From Pinibacter soli (GTDB lineage Bacteria; Bacteroidota; Bacteroidia; Chitinophagales; Chitinophagaceae): a DNA stretch of 64,000 nucleotides. Below are positions 45,642 through 54,074 of this stretch, one piece after another. Where the stretch lies: contig NZ_JASBRG010000003.1 in NCBI RefSeq assembly GCF_029961145.1, forward strand, positions 496,001-560,000, written 5' to 3'. Below the pieces are notes generated by a model. The model searched no databases and was not told where the DNA came from. It saw nothing but the letters and a program-made list of their open reading frames with translations. The first letter of the stretch is position 1. Each line of letters begins with the position of its first letter. The translations under genes and the position numbers were made by a program.

Positions 45642-46214
45642 TTATTGTCTGTCCACTATGTAATTCAGTTCAGTTACCCCACAAGTAAATTGTCTGGTAG
45701 TCGCCAGGTTTAGTTTTATTTTGTCTTTGATGTCTACAAACAATGGAATGCCTCGTCCAAGAATAATTGGATTAACAAATAGCCAATAGCCATCAATTAA
45801 GTTCTGTTGAATAAGTGAATGTGTGGCTGTCGGGCTACCAAAAAGCAAGACTTCTCCACCTGCCTGTTGTTTTATTTCGCTTATTTTATCTGAAACGTTG
45901 TCGCTAATAATTGTTGTATCAGTCAAACCCGCGTCTTTCATTGTTTTCGATAACACAACTTTGTGAATTTTGTTATACCACTTTGAATGTTGAATGTCGT
46001 GCTTGGTCGCATCCGGCTTGTCTCCTGCGGTAGGCCAGTAATTTTCCATCATCTGGTAAGTTACTCGTCCGTATACTGCTGTATCGGTTTCGCCGATCCG
46101 CTTGCCAACATGATCAAAAATTTCTTCACCATGGTTGATCCAGTTCATCTCTCCGTTCGGTCCTGCTACAAAACCGTCAAGCGATATGTGCATAAATGAA
46201 ATTATTTTTCTCAT
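45642..46214 (-). CDS. Dihydrofolate reductase/RibD C-terminal-like protein
   Basis: A 190-residue cytoplasmic protein of the RibD-C/DHFR superfamily: ISFMHISLDGFVAGPNGEM, TAVYGRVTYQMMENYWP, VVLSKTMKDAG, GGEVLLFGSPTATHSLIQQ, FVNPIILGRGIPLF. This is the common YyaP/YwjB-like stand-alone type, presumably an NADPH-dependent reductase of unknown substrate. It is the third gene of a tight operon (12-base gap) behind an ArsR regulator and a SRPBCC protein, a frequent arrangement. Confidence 0.88.
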   Translation of the reverse strand: MRKIISFMHISLDGFVAGPNGEMNWINHGEEIFDHVGKRIGETDTAVYGRVTYQMMENYWPTAGDKPDATKHDIQHSKWYNKIHKVVLSKTMKDAGLTDTTIISDNVSDKISEIKQQAGGEVLLFGSPTATHSLIQQNLIDGYWLFVNPIILGRGIPLFVDIKDKIKLNLATTRQFTCGVTELNYIVDRQ

Positions 46215-46226
46215 ATTTTTTATTAT

Positions 46227-46706
46227 TTATGGTTTGTTACTTTGTAATATTTTAATATAGTTTTCAAGTCGATTTAAAGTCTGCTTGCCACCTTCAATGG
46301 CATTTACGCGTCTATTCAGTTCTTCAATAATTTCTTTTGACTTAAATATTGACTTCATTGTCAGCAATGTTTTTCCTTCAACCTCTGCAAATGAAATTGA
46401 AACAGTAAAGTCATAATCTTCGCTTTCGCCAAAATGTTTATAAGATAAAAGGGAAGGTTTTTCTACTTCCAAATACTCAACTTTGCTATCCCAGTCCTGT
46501 CCCCAACCATGCATAATAGAATCCCAGGTTTTGCCAGATTCTACATTCATTGATTTTATAGTCAGCGAAAAACCATCTGGCCCCCACCATTCTTTTATAT
46601 GCTCCGGGGTGGTCCATACTTCCCAAACCAAATCCCTTGGAGCATCGAGCATTCTCGTATGTATAAGACTGTTCCCTTCTTGTTTGAATGTATTATACTT
46701 CTCCAT
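46227..46706 (-). CDS. SRPBCC/AHSA1-like protein
   Basis: A 159-residue START-like protein: RMLDAPRDLVWEVWTTPEHI, KEWWGPDGFSLTIKSMNVE, GKTWDSIMHGWGQDW and a long C-terminal helix (EEIHNRR-like, ending KQTLNRLENYIKIL). It is the AHSA1 type that binds hydrophobic ligands. It starts 4 bases after the ArsR stop, so it is co-translated with the regulator. The ligand is unknown. Confidence 0.9.
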   Translation of the reverse strand: MEKYNTFKQEGNSLIHTRMLDAPRDLVWEVWTTPEHIKEWWGPDGFSLTIKSMNVESGKTWDSIMHGWGQDWDSKVEYLEVEKPSLLSYKHFGESEDYDFTVSISFAEVEGKTLLTMKSIFKSKEIIEELNRRVNAIEGGKQTLNRLENYIKILQSNKP

Positions 46707-46710
46707 CTGT

Positions 46711-47037
46711 CTATTTTTTCTTTTTTTGAATTTTAGCCAGATAATTTTCCAATGAGTCTAATTTATTGTCCCAATAGTTTCGATATTGATCTACCCAGTC
46801 TGTTACTTCCTTTAATCTTTCGAGTTTGGCTTCGCAATATCTTTCCCTGCCCTGCTGTTTGATTACAATAAGACCACAATCGTTAAGAAATTGTACATGC
46901 AATGAAACTGCCTGACGGGTAATATCAAACTCCCTGGCAATAGCATTAACATTTAGTGATTTCCGAGCCAGCATACCAATAATTTGCCTGCGGGTTGGAT
47001 CTGCTATTGCCTGAAAGATGTCTTTTGTTGGTGCCAT
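46711..47037 (-). CDS. ArsR-family winged-helix repressor
   Basis: 108 residues from ATG 47037 (MAPTKDIFQAIADPTRRQII); the longer frame from 47,103 reads through the promoter and is rejected. The winged helix shows DPTRRQIIGMLARKSLNVNA, FDITRQAVSLHVQFLNDCGL and a wing with KQQGRERYCEAKLERL, then WVDQYRNYWDNKLDSLENYL. It lacks Cys metal sites, so it is not a metal sensor; it belongs to the group paired with SRPBCC genes. It probably represses its own operon through the inverted repeats over its promoter. Confidence 0.9.
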   Translation of the reverse strand: MAPTKDIFQAIADPTRRQIIGMLARKSLNVNAIAREFDITRQAVSLHVQFLNDCGLIVIKQQGRERYCEAKLERLKEVTDWVDQYRNYWDNKLDSLENYLAKIQKKKK

Positions 47038-47038
47038 A

Positions 47039-47089
47039 TTGCGCAAGTGATTTCTTGCAAATGTATATGCAAGGTTTGACTTGCGCAAA
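47039..47089 (-). promoter_or_regulatory. arsR-operon promoter with operator repeats
   Basis: On the minus strand TTTG (47089-47086), a 20-base spacer and TACATTTG (47065-47058) match the Bacteroidota -33/-7 promoter exactly. It is framed by a perfect 10-bp inverted repeat, TTGCGCAAGT at 47039-47048 and ACTTGCGCAA at 47079-47088. One arm overlaps the -33 box and the other lies just before the ATG. A second pair (CTTGCA/TGCAAG, 47054-47059 and 47068-47073) surrounds the -7 box. The layout fits autorepression by ArsR. Confidence 0.8.
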
Positions 47090-47160
47090 TTTATTTTAAC
47101 CAATCCTATAAAAAATGGACATATCGCGCCTGACCACAGCTTCGAAATTCTTAGCCGGCA

Positions 47161-47191
47161 TTTGCATATATAGATAATCTTAGTACTTTTA
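47161..47191 (+). promoter_or_regulatory. Promoter of the glycan-export operon
   Basis: TTTG at 47161-47164, a 19-base spacer and TACTTTTA at 47184-47191 (one mismatch to TAnnTTTG). Transcription would start near 47,198, leaving a leader of about 44 bases before ATG 47242. No other promoter is visible inside the operon. Confidence 0.6.
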
Positions 47192-47241
47192 ATACATAGA
47201 CTTTACTATGTGGTTATAGTAAACCTACAGAACGTACTATT

Positions 47242-48108
47242 ATGAAAATGGCCAATATAGTTATCCTGCATCAGTATCCAGGATTGGCGGCGAGAATGAT
47301 TAAAAGATTGCATCATCCGCAATTTGATTTTTACCTGCACCTGGATAAAAAGGTTGATATTTTTCCGTTCGAATACCTGGCAACACTGCCTAATACCCGA
47401 TTTGTAACAGGCCGGAAGAATGTGAATTGGGGTGGATTCAGCCAGTTGGAAGCTATTGAAGCATCTCTCGATGCCATATTTTCCAGTGGCCGTTCTTACG
47501 ATTGCATCAATCTCCTGAGCGGGCAGGATTACCCGATTAAACCAACAGGTGATATACACGCATTTTTCGAGGCTCACCCGGGCGTCTCTTTCCTTGCTTC
47601 GGAAACACCGCCTTCACTCTGGTGGGACGAGGCTATACAGCGGATCACCCGGTATCATCTCATCGACTATAATTTTAGAGGGAAACACCGGTTGGAAAAT
47701 ATCCTTTCACTCCTGCTTCCGGAAAGGAATTTTTCGCTGCCGGCGCAGCTTTACGGAGGACCACTGGCTGCTTACTGGACAATAAGTGCATCCGCAGCGG
47801 TTTACCTGCAGAAATCCCTGGCGGAAAGTAACCATCGGTTTTTTTTCAAACATACCTGGTCGCCCGATGAGTTCCTGATCAATACCATTCTGATGAATAG
47901 TCCTTTCAGGGATCATATTGTCAATGATAATTACCGTTATATAGATAGATCAAAGGGCGGAGCACATCCTAAAGTGCTGACGATGGCAGATCTGAGCAGT
48001 TTGCAGTCCAGCAGCCGGTTGTTTGCAAGGAAGTTTGATCCAATCGTGGATGCCAGGGTACTGGACCGGATTGATGAAACAATCCTCCGTCCCAAAAGAA
48101 AGGTATAA
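47242..48108 (+). CDS. GT14-type beta-1,6-N-acetylglucosaminyltransferase-like
   Basis: A 288-residue protein (ATG 47248 is two codons later). Core-2/I-branching family pattern: ANIVILHQYPGLAARMIKRL, FDFYLHLDKKVDIFPF, VTGRKNVNWGGFSQLEAIEA, YDCINLLSGQDYPIKP, then AYWTISASAAVYLQ and HTWSPDEFLINTILMNSPF. It is a cytoplasmic glycosyltransferase of GT14 type. Bacterial members add sugars to surface glycans. It heads the operon with the ABC exporter. The donor sugar is not deducible. Confidence 0.88.
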   Translation: MKMANIVILHQYPGLAARMIKRLHHPQFDFYLHLDKKVDIFPFEYLATLPNTRFVTGRKNVNWGGFSQLEAIEASLDAIFSSGRSYDCINLLSGQDYPIKPTGDIHAFFEAHPGVSFLASETPPSLWWDEAIQRITRYHLIDYNFRGKHRLENILSLLLPERNFSLPAQLYGGPLAAYWTISASAAVYLQKSLAESNHRFFFKHTWSPDEFLINTILMNSPFRDHIVNDNYRYIDRSKGGAHPKVLTMADLSSLQSSSRLFARKFDPIVDARVLDRIDETILRPKRKV

Positions 48109-48150
48109 ACCAACGCTGGCAGCATATTAACGATATAAAGCATACAACCA

Positions 48151-48996
48151 ATGGAAAATAAAGACGCCTGGGATTGGGAGATCAGCTCCGGTACAAAATG
48201 GTTTCAATGGCGCCTGTCGGAGATCTGGCATTATAAAGACTTGCTCCTGCGGTTTGTTAGAAGAGACCTGATTGCTAATTACCAGCAAACCTTACTGGGG
48301 CCGTTCTGGGTATTTCTGCAACCGGTACTGACCACCCTGGTATACTACCTGATTTTTGGACGAATTGTTAAGGTCTCTACCAGCGGAATTCCTCCTATCC
48401 TCTTTTATCTTTCCGGTATACTCTTCTGGGGCTACTTCTCAGATTGTCTGAATGGTACCATGTACACCTTCCTGCAAAATGCCAATGTTTTCAGTAAGGT
48501 TTATTTCCCCAGGCTCATCGTTCCTCTCAGTAGTGTGATCTCCCATACGGTGAGAACTGTCATCCAGTTGCTGTTGTTTATTTTCATATACCTGTATTAC
48601 TTTTCCCAGGGAGAAATCACAGGCAGTTATTACATGTTATTAACGCCGGTGTTGCTGTTGATTACCGCTGGCTTCGGACTGGGAGCGGGGTTGATTGTAA
48701 GCGTACTCACCGCCCGCTACCGGGACCTGGATTATACCCTTCAGTTCCTGTTGCGGCTCTTTATGTTCGCTACCCCGGTGGTATACCCCACATCCATTGT
48801 GCCGGAACAATACCAGATTTTTTTCTGGCTTAACCCGCTTACAGCGGTGATAGAAACCTTCCGGGCAGGGTTCTTCTCAAATGAGCCCGTGTATATCATG
48901 CACCTGCTTTTTAGCTGTGTGGAAGTGTTGTTGCTGATACTGGTAGGTATCACCTTATTTAAAAAACAGGAATTAAAAGTAATAGATGTGATATGA
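48151..48996 (+). CDS. ABC-2 polysaccharide export permease (Wzm/TagG type)
   Basis: A 281-residue membrane protein with six predicted helices. Family marks are the N-terminal amphipathic stretch (WRLSEIWHYKDLLLRFVRRD, LIANYQQTLLGPFWVFLQPV), TTLVYYLIFGRIVKVST, SVISHTVRTVIQLLLFIFIY and the end LNPLTAVIETFRAGFF. It forms the channel of an ABC-dependent O-antigen or teichoic-acid-type exporter together with the next gene, which overlaps it by 4 bases (ATGA). Confidence 0.93.
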   Translation: MENKDAWDWEISSGTKWFQWRLSEIWHYKDLLLRFVRRDLIANYQQTLLGPFWVFLQPVLTTLVYYLIFGRIVKVSTSGIPPILFYLSGILFWGYFSDCLNGTMYTFLQNANVFSKVYFPRLIVPLSSVISHTVRTVIQLLLFIFIYLYYFSQGEITGSYYMLLTPVLLLITAGFGLGAGLIVSVLTARYRDLDYTLQFLLRLFMFATPVVYPTSIVPEQYQIFFWLNPLTAVIETFRAGFFSNEPVYIMHLLFSCVEVLLLILVGITLFKKQELKVIDVI

Positions 48997-50201
48997 TCGC
49001 CATCAAAGCAGAAAATATTTCCAAATCTTATCGCCTTGGTACTATAAGCGCCGGTCGCTTGCGGGAAGATATTCGCCACTGGCTGAAGAAACAGCCGGTA
49101 GAAGATCACCTGGTATGGGCATTAAAGGAGGTGAGCTTCGAGGTAAACCAGGGAGAAGTGATGGGGTTTATCGGCAATAATGGCGCCGGTAAGTCAACCT
49201 TGTTGAAGATCATTTCCCGCATAGCTGCGCCTACTTCCGGACGGGCATTTGGTAAGGGCCGGGTGGCAAGTTTGCTGGAGGTAGGCTCAGGCTTCCATGG
49301 AGAACTCTCCGGACGCGAGAATATTTTTCTTAACGGGAATATCCTGGGCATGAAAAAACGTGAGATCCAGGCCTGCTTCGACGAAATTGTTGCCTTTTCC
49401 GGCGTAGAACAGTTTATCGATACCCCCGTAAAACGTTACTCCAGCGGCATGTATATGAGACTCGCCTTTGCAGTAGCTGCTCATCTTAACCCGGAAATCC
49501 TTGTGGTTGACGAAGTATTGGCTGTTGGGGATGTGGAATTCCAACGCAAATGCCTGGGCAAAATGAAGGAAATTTCCGGCCGCAAGGGAAAAACGGTACT
49601 GTTTGTTAGCCATAATACCCAGGCACTGCTTAATCTTTGCGACCGGGTGATTACTTTACATAAAGGTCAGCTCATCGACGATGGAAAGCCGGCAGAAGTC
49701 ATTGGCAGCTACCTGAAAAATTTGCAATCAGATTATCTTTACCAGGAGTACGATACTCCTGATGCCGCGCCAGGTAACGATTATATCAGGATAAAGAAAG
49801 TATCCCTGCAATATGACACAGAATTGTTCGATATCCGGACTCCCTTTATCATCCGGTTCGAATGCTGGTACGCTGATCGGGATCCCGGCAGCCTGATCGC
49901 CGGAATACACCTGTTTAATATGGCCGGCGAATGCATATTCGATGTAGCCTCAAAAGGAGCGCCGTTGCAACCGGGCCTCATCAGCGGTGAATGCCGGATA
50001 CCAGGCAATTTCCTGAACAATGGCGCCTATTACCTTTCCATCGTATTTGTAAAAGATACCACCACCCGTCTTTTCTACTTTGAAGGTTGTCTTTCGTTTA
50101 ATGTGGAAGACTATCGGGAAAATACAGCCTGGTTTGGGAAATGGATGGGGTATGTACGCCCGGATTTTCCAGTAATTCTAAATCAGCAAGATGTTGTATA
50201 A
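48993..50201 (+). CDS. ABC exporter ATPase with Wzt-type C-terminal domain
   Basis: A 402-residue protein. ATPase domain about 1-245: Walker A GNNGAGKSTLLK (about 60-71), signature YSSGMYMRLAFA, Walker B ILVVDEVLAVGD, switch VSHNTQ. A C-terminal beta-sandwich at about 265-398 (FDIRTPFIIRFECWYADRDP, GIHLFNMAGECIFDVASKG) corresponds to the Wzt C-terminal glycan-recognition domain. This indicates export of a finished chain with a recognised end group. The start overlaps the permease and the end overlaps the next GT by 11 bases. Confidence 0.93.
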   Translation: MIAIKAENISKSYRLGTISAGRLREDIRHWLKKQPVEDHLVWALKEVSFEVNQGEVMGFIGNNGAGKSTLLKIISRIAAPTSGRAFGKGRVASLLEVGSGFHGELSGRENIFLNGNILGMKKREIQACFDEIVAFSGVEQFIDTPVKRYSSGMYMRLAFAVAAHLNPEILVVDEVLAVGDVEFQRKCLGKMKEISGRKGKTVLFVSHNTQALLNLCDRVITLHKGQLIDDGKPAEVIGSYLKNLQSDYLYQEYDTPDAAPGNDYIRIKKVSLQYDTELFDIRTPFIIRFECWYADRDPGSLIAGIHLFNMAGECIFDVASKGAPLQPGLISGECRIPGNFLNNGAYYLSIVFVKDTTTRLFYFEGCLSFNVEDYRENTAWFGKWMGYVRPDFPVILNQQDVV

Positions 50202-52122
50202 AATATCTCACGTACAGCTCACGGAACTGGATACCCTCGTATTAACGGCCGGCGATCATTATGTGGTTGTTTGGTGGAATAATATCCCTTTGGGGCATGC
50301 CTGGATCGCGCAACCGGAAGAGGCACGTGAAAAACTCCGGGTAGCTATCCAACCGGCACTCGACTACTACCGGGAGCGCGGCTCTTCTTTGCATACAGTT
50401 AATACTGCCAATAGCTTATCCGTAGTGATCTGCACCCGCAACCGGCCACAATCACTCGCCATCTGTTTGCAATCCCTGTTATCCTGCACAGATCAGGATT
50501 TCGAACTGCTGGTCATTGATAACGCACCGGATGACGATGCCAGCTTTGAGGTTGTACGTAAATTCCCAACGGTAAAATATGTGCGTGAAAACAGGAAAGG
50601 ACTTGACATTGCACGCAATACAGGTGCCCGTTGTGCTACCGGCGATCTTATTGCCTATACCGACGATGATGTGCAGATTCCTGTCAACTGGATTGCTAAC
50701 CTCAAAGCCAGTTTCAGTGATCCGCTGGTAATGGCCGTTACAGGCCTCGTGATCCCAGCCTCACTGGATACATACGCACAATATGTTTTTGAAAAGAAAT
50801 GGGGATTCAATAAAGGATATCTGCCCCGTAGGTTCGATCACCGTTATTTTCTTGATCACAGCGCTTATGGGGTACCCGCCTGGGACGTTGGCGCCGGCGC
50901 TAACATGGCCTTTCGAAAAGACGCATTCCTGCTCGCCGGTCTTTTTGACGAACGACTCGATGTGGGCGCGTCCGGCTGTAGTGGCGATTCGGAAATGTGG
51001 TACCGGGTACTGGCAGAAGGATGGAATTGTTACTACATACCGGAGCTATACGTATTTCATGAACACCGGTCATCCGATACAGGCCTGCGTCAGCAACTGT
51101 TCAGCTACATGCGCGGACATGTAAGCGCCCTGCTGGTACAGCATGAAAACTACCAGCAACGCGGGGAACTGCGGCGTTTGTACAAAGGACTGCCACACTA
51201 TTATCTCAAACGGCTGAAACAATGGCTGCAACGCGACCGCGATGAAAGTCTCCGGCATATTATAACGGAGATAAAAGGGTGCTATTCAGGATGGCAGTTT
51301 TATAATGCGCATAAACAAATACAACGACAGGATATTACCGTGTTTCCATCTGCATTACGGCAACCCGCTGCGGTAACAGAACAAAGCCTTGTTTCTGTTA
51401 TTATTCCCTGTTACAACCATGCGGAGTATCTGAAACAGGCTATCGACAGTGTACTTGCACAAAGCTGGAAACAGGTAGAGGTGATTGTCATTGACGATGG
51501 GTCCACCGATAACACAGCGGCAGTTTGCGCACTTTACTCAAAGCAGATTACGTATACACGCGTGGAGCGGGTAGGATTAGCCGCCGCGCGGAATATAGGC
51601 GTACAACTCAGCAAAGGACAATTCCTGATCTTCCTGGACGCAGATGATTATTTATATGCAGGCGCAGCAGAACTGCAACTGCACTACTTCAAACTATATC
51701 CACATGCAGGATTCATTTCCGGTGCACATGACCGCGTAGATAAATACGGCGCTTTCCTGAATACCGTATATAATAATGGTGATGGATATTGGTCGTTGTT
51801 GCATGGGAATTATATTGGTATGGAATCATGTGTGCTCTACAGACGAGACCTTTTTTTTCATTTCCATTTTGATACCCGGCTAGGCGTGTGTGAAGATTAT
51901 GATCTCAACCTCAGTATTGCCCGACACCTTTTTGTTTTTCATCACAACAATAGAATTGCAGCCTATCGCATTCACGATATGAATATGTCCACCGATAAAG
52001 CACGTATGCTGAAAGGGGCCTGCGAGGTATTACAAAAACAGATACCTGCATTGCAGAATGAAGCCGAAAGACTCGCTTTGCAAGAGGGACTGAACAACTG
52101 GACATCCTACTATACTAAATGA
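50191..52122 (+). CDS. Double GT2 glycosyltransferase
   Basis: A 643-residue protein with two GT-A domains. The first, about 72-330, has SVVICTRNRPQSLAICLQSL, LLVIDNAPDDDASF, the DxD-like IAYTDDDVQIP and DVGAGANMAFRKDAFLLAG. The second, about 400-620, has VSVIIPCYNHAEYLKQAIDS, VIVIDDGSTDNTA, AAARNIGVQLSKG and IFLDADDYLY. The first 70 residues have no recognised motif. Two domains suggest that the protein adds two linkages or alternates them in a repeat unit. It overlaps the ATPase by 11 bases. Confidence 0.9.
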   Translation: MLYKISHVQLTELDTLVLTAGDHYVVVWWNNIPLGHAWIAQPEEAREKLRVAIQPALDYYRERGSSLHTVNTANSLSVVICTRNRPQSLAICLQSLLSCTDQDFELLVIDNAPDDDASFEVVRKFPTVKYVRENRKGLDIARNTGARCATGDLIAYTDDDVQIPVNWIANLKASFSDPLVMAVTGLVIPASLDTYAQYVFEKKWGFNKGYLPRRFDHRYFLDHSAYGVPAWDVGAGANMAFRKDAFLLAGLFDERLDVGASGCSGDSEMWYRVLAEGWNCYYIPELYVFHEHRSSDTGLRQQLFSYMRGHVSALLVQHENYQQRGELRRLYKGLPHYYLKRLKQWLQRDRDESLRHIITEIKGCYSGWQFYNAHKQIQRQDITVFPSALRQPAAVTEQSLVSVIIPCYNHAEYLKQAIDSVLAQSWKQVEVIVIDDGSTDNTAAVCALYSKQITYTRVERVGLAAARNIGVQLSKGQFLIFLDADDYLYAGAAELQLHYFKLYPHAGFISGAHDRVDKYGAFLNTVYNNGDGYWSLLHGNYIGMESCVLYRRDLFFHFHFDTRLGVCEDYDLNLSIARHLFVFHHNNRIAAYRIHDMNMSTDKARMLKGACEVLQKQIPALQNEAERLALQEGLNNWTSYYTK

Positions 52123-52129
52123 AACCCGC

Positions 52130-53134
52130 ATGGAAATGAACGAGCAGATACCAAGCAAGCCTCCGGTGATACCATCCGTTGCGCCGGATGTGCACCGTCC
52201 TCTTTGGTCGGTGATGATACCTACTTATAACTGTAGCCGTTATCTGGCGGCTACCCTGCAAAGTGTGTTGATGCAGGACCCCGGTCCCGGGCTGATGCAA
52301 ATAGAAGTAGTAGATGATTGCAGCACGGACGCCGATGTAGCGGCATTGGTAGCCACCATCGGCAAAGGCCGTGTCGAATTTTACCGACAGCCGGAGAACT
52401 GTGGCAGTCCACGGAATTTTGAAACCTGTTTAAACCGCGCCAGGGGGAAGTTGATACACCTGTTGCATGGTGATGACATGGCCGGTGACGGCCTGTATAC
52501 GGCTACTGCGGCACTGTTTGAGCAATATCCCGAAGCAGGCGCTGTATGTACAGGCTATACATATATCGATGAAGATGGCAATTTTGTGTGGCCGGGAAAT
52601 ACGCTGTTACCCGCGCCGGGCATCATTAGCAACTGGTTGCCTACCATTGCAACGCAACAGAAATTACAACCACCTGCGGTCGTTGTAAAGAGAGCGGTAT
52701 ATGAACATCTGGGTGGATTTTTTGGTATTCACTATGGGGAAGACTGGGAGATGTGGGTGAGAATAGCCGCACATTATCCGGTGGCCTATACCCCTCAAAC
52801 GCTCGCTGCCTACCGCGTTCATACCAACAATATTACAAGCAGGTATTTTCAGTCAGGTCAGCACATTAAGGATATAAAAAAAGTTATTAACATTATACAG
52901 CCTTACCTGCCGGCACAACAGCAACGGCAGTTAAAAAGAACGGCGCAACGCAACTGGTCCCGGTATTTTGCCCGTACATCGGACATGGCCTATCATAAGT
53001 ATAATAGGCCGCGGCAGGCGCTGGAACAGGCGTTACAGGCATTTTGGCTGCATCAGAATAAGGTGACGGTTTATTTTGTGTTTAAGATGTTGTTGAAGGT
53101 GTTGATACGGTATAAACAGGGCGCGCAGAGATAA
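52130..53134 (+). CDS. GT2 family glycosyltransferase
   Basis: A 334-residue protein (ATG 52136 is an alternative). GT-A pattern: WSVMIPTYNCSRYLAATLQS, IEVVDDCSTDADV, CGSPRNFETCLNRARGKLI, the DxD-like LLHGDDMAGDG and YGEDWEMWVRIA with the expected acidic residue. The C-terminal 60 residues are basic and amphipathic. It ends the operon, 7 bases after the double GT. The linkage is unknown. Confidence 0.88.
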   Translation: MEMNEQIPSKPPVIPSVAPDVHRPLWSVMIPTYNCSRYLAATLQSVLMQDPGPGLMQIEVVDDCSTDADVAALVATIGKGRVEFYRQPENCGSPRNFETCLNRARGKLIHLLHGDDMAGDGLYTATAALFEQYPEAGAVCTGYTYIDEDGNFVWPGNTLLPAPGIISNWLPTIATQQKLQPPAVVVKRAVYEHLGGFFGIHYGEDWEMWVRIAAHYPVAYTPQTLAAYRVHTNNITSRYFQSGQHIKDIKKVINIIQPYLPAQQQRQLKRTAQRNWSRYFARTSDMAYHKYNRPRQALEQALQAFWLHQNKVTVYFVFKMLLKVLIRYKQGAQR

Positions 53135-53144
53135 GGAAAGATGC

Positions 53145-53477
53145 CCGGGTTATTATTTTGAGCAAACCCTTACCAAATACCAGGCTAAAAACTGCAAAGG
53201 CTGTTCACTAAGAGAGGCCTGTCATAAGCAAAAAGATAATCGGATCATAGAGGTCAATCATAACCTGAATCGCTTGAAACATAAAGCCAACAAGAGGTTG
53301 AAAACAGCCAAGGGAGTTGAAAAACGAAAGCAGCGTTGTTTTGATACTGAGCCAGTCTTCGCAAACATCAAACACAATCACAACTTCAAACGCTTTATGC
53401 TCAGAGGTATTAAGAAAGTCTCCGTTGAAACAGGATTATTGGCATTAGCTCATAACTTAAGAAAGAAAGTCGCATAA
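53145..53477 (+). mobile_element. IS1182-type transposase C-terminal remnant
   Basis: An open frame without a start, beginning near 53,145. It reads EQTLTKYQAKNCKGCSLREA, CHKQKDNRIIEVNHNLN and then VEKRKQRCFDTEPVFANIKH, NHNFKRFMLRGIKKVSVE, LLALAHNLRKKVA and stop. This is the zinc-ribbon-like and C-terminal catalytic end of an IS1182-family (DDE) transposase. The N-terminal three quarters are gone, and no inverted terminal repeats were identified. It lies directly after the GT operon. Confidence 0.8.
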
Positions 53478-53634
53478 GAAAGGCGATTGAAGCCCTAGTT
53501 TTCCCCGTTCGATCAAACTTGCGCAACTCCCGCCACTACCCAATCTCTATATCAAAAATTATCTTTCCAAAATATCTGAATATCGGCATCTATATAATCA
53601 CCAATACAGGGCTAGATATCCTAAAATGAAAAAA

Positions 53635-53658
53635 CCGTCTCAAATATTTTTGAGACGG
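53635..53658 (-). terminator. Terminator following the tRNA 3' scar
   Basis: CCGTCTCAAA (53635-53644) pairs perfectly with TTTGAGACGG (53649-53658). On the minus strand it is followed by TTTTTT. It lies 8 bases beyond the tRNA-like 3' end, as expected for a tRNA gene's own terminator. Confidence 0.8.
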
Positions 53659-53666
53659 CCTCTTTT

Positions 53667-53690
53667 TGCGGACGGGGCGGGACTCGAATC
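53667..53690 (-). other. tRNA 3'-end fragment, likely attachment scar
   Basis: Read on the minus strand, 53688 to 53667 is TTCGAGTCCCGCCCCGTCC followed by GCA. It is a complete T-loop, 3' half of the T-stem (CCCGC) and 3' acceptor strand (CCCGTCC). The 5' T-stem half (ACGGA) no longer pairs and there is no anticodon arm. Such 3' fragments next to a tRNA terminator are left by integrases at tRNA genes. The intact tRNA is not in the window. Confidence 0.65.
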
Positions 53691-53745
53691 CGTTCCCTTA
53701 GTATTTGTCAGGATGAATAATAGCAGGCAGGTAAAATATGCGCGA

Positions 53746-53985
53746 TTACTTCAATTTGTTATGTCGCAAAGAGTATTTATAAAAATTCTCTACTTTGGTT
53801 CGTGCCCAAGGCGTTTTGCGTAGAAACTTTAGACTCGATTGTACAGAGGGATTACTGGTAAAACAATTGATGGCAACATGTTTCCCCAGCTCTTCCCATC
53901 CATAGCTTGCCTCTAAATGTTGTACAATCATTTCCAGCGTTAAGCCATGTAGCGGATCTTTTGATTTTTGCACTCCTCCTTCCAT
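53746..53985 (-). CDS. VF530 family (DUF2132) protein
   Basis: A 79-residue protein. The whole length follows the VF530/DUF2132 pattern: KDPLHGLTLEMIVQHLEASY, GWEELGKHVAINCFTSNPSV, SSLKFLRKTPWARTKVENFY. These are small helical proteins proposed to bind DNA; the function is unproven. It is a single gene near the tRNA scar. Confidence 0.9.
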   Translation of the reverse strand: MEGGVQKSKDPLHGLTLEMIVQHLEASYGWEELGKHVAINCFTSNPSVQSSLKFLRKTPWARTKVENFYKYSLRHNKLK

Positions 53986-54074
53986 AAGGGTTGTTTATGA
54001 TGTAAAGATAAACCATTGAAAAAGATTAGTGTTAGGCAAAGATGATAACCGAAATGAAAAGAAGCCGTCTTCAA

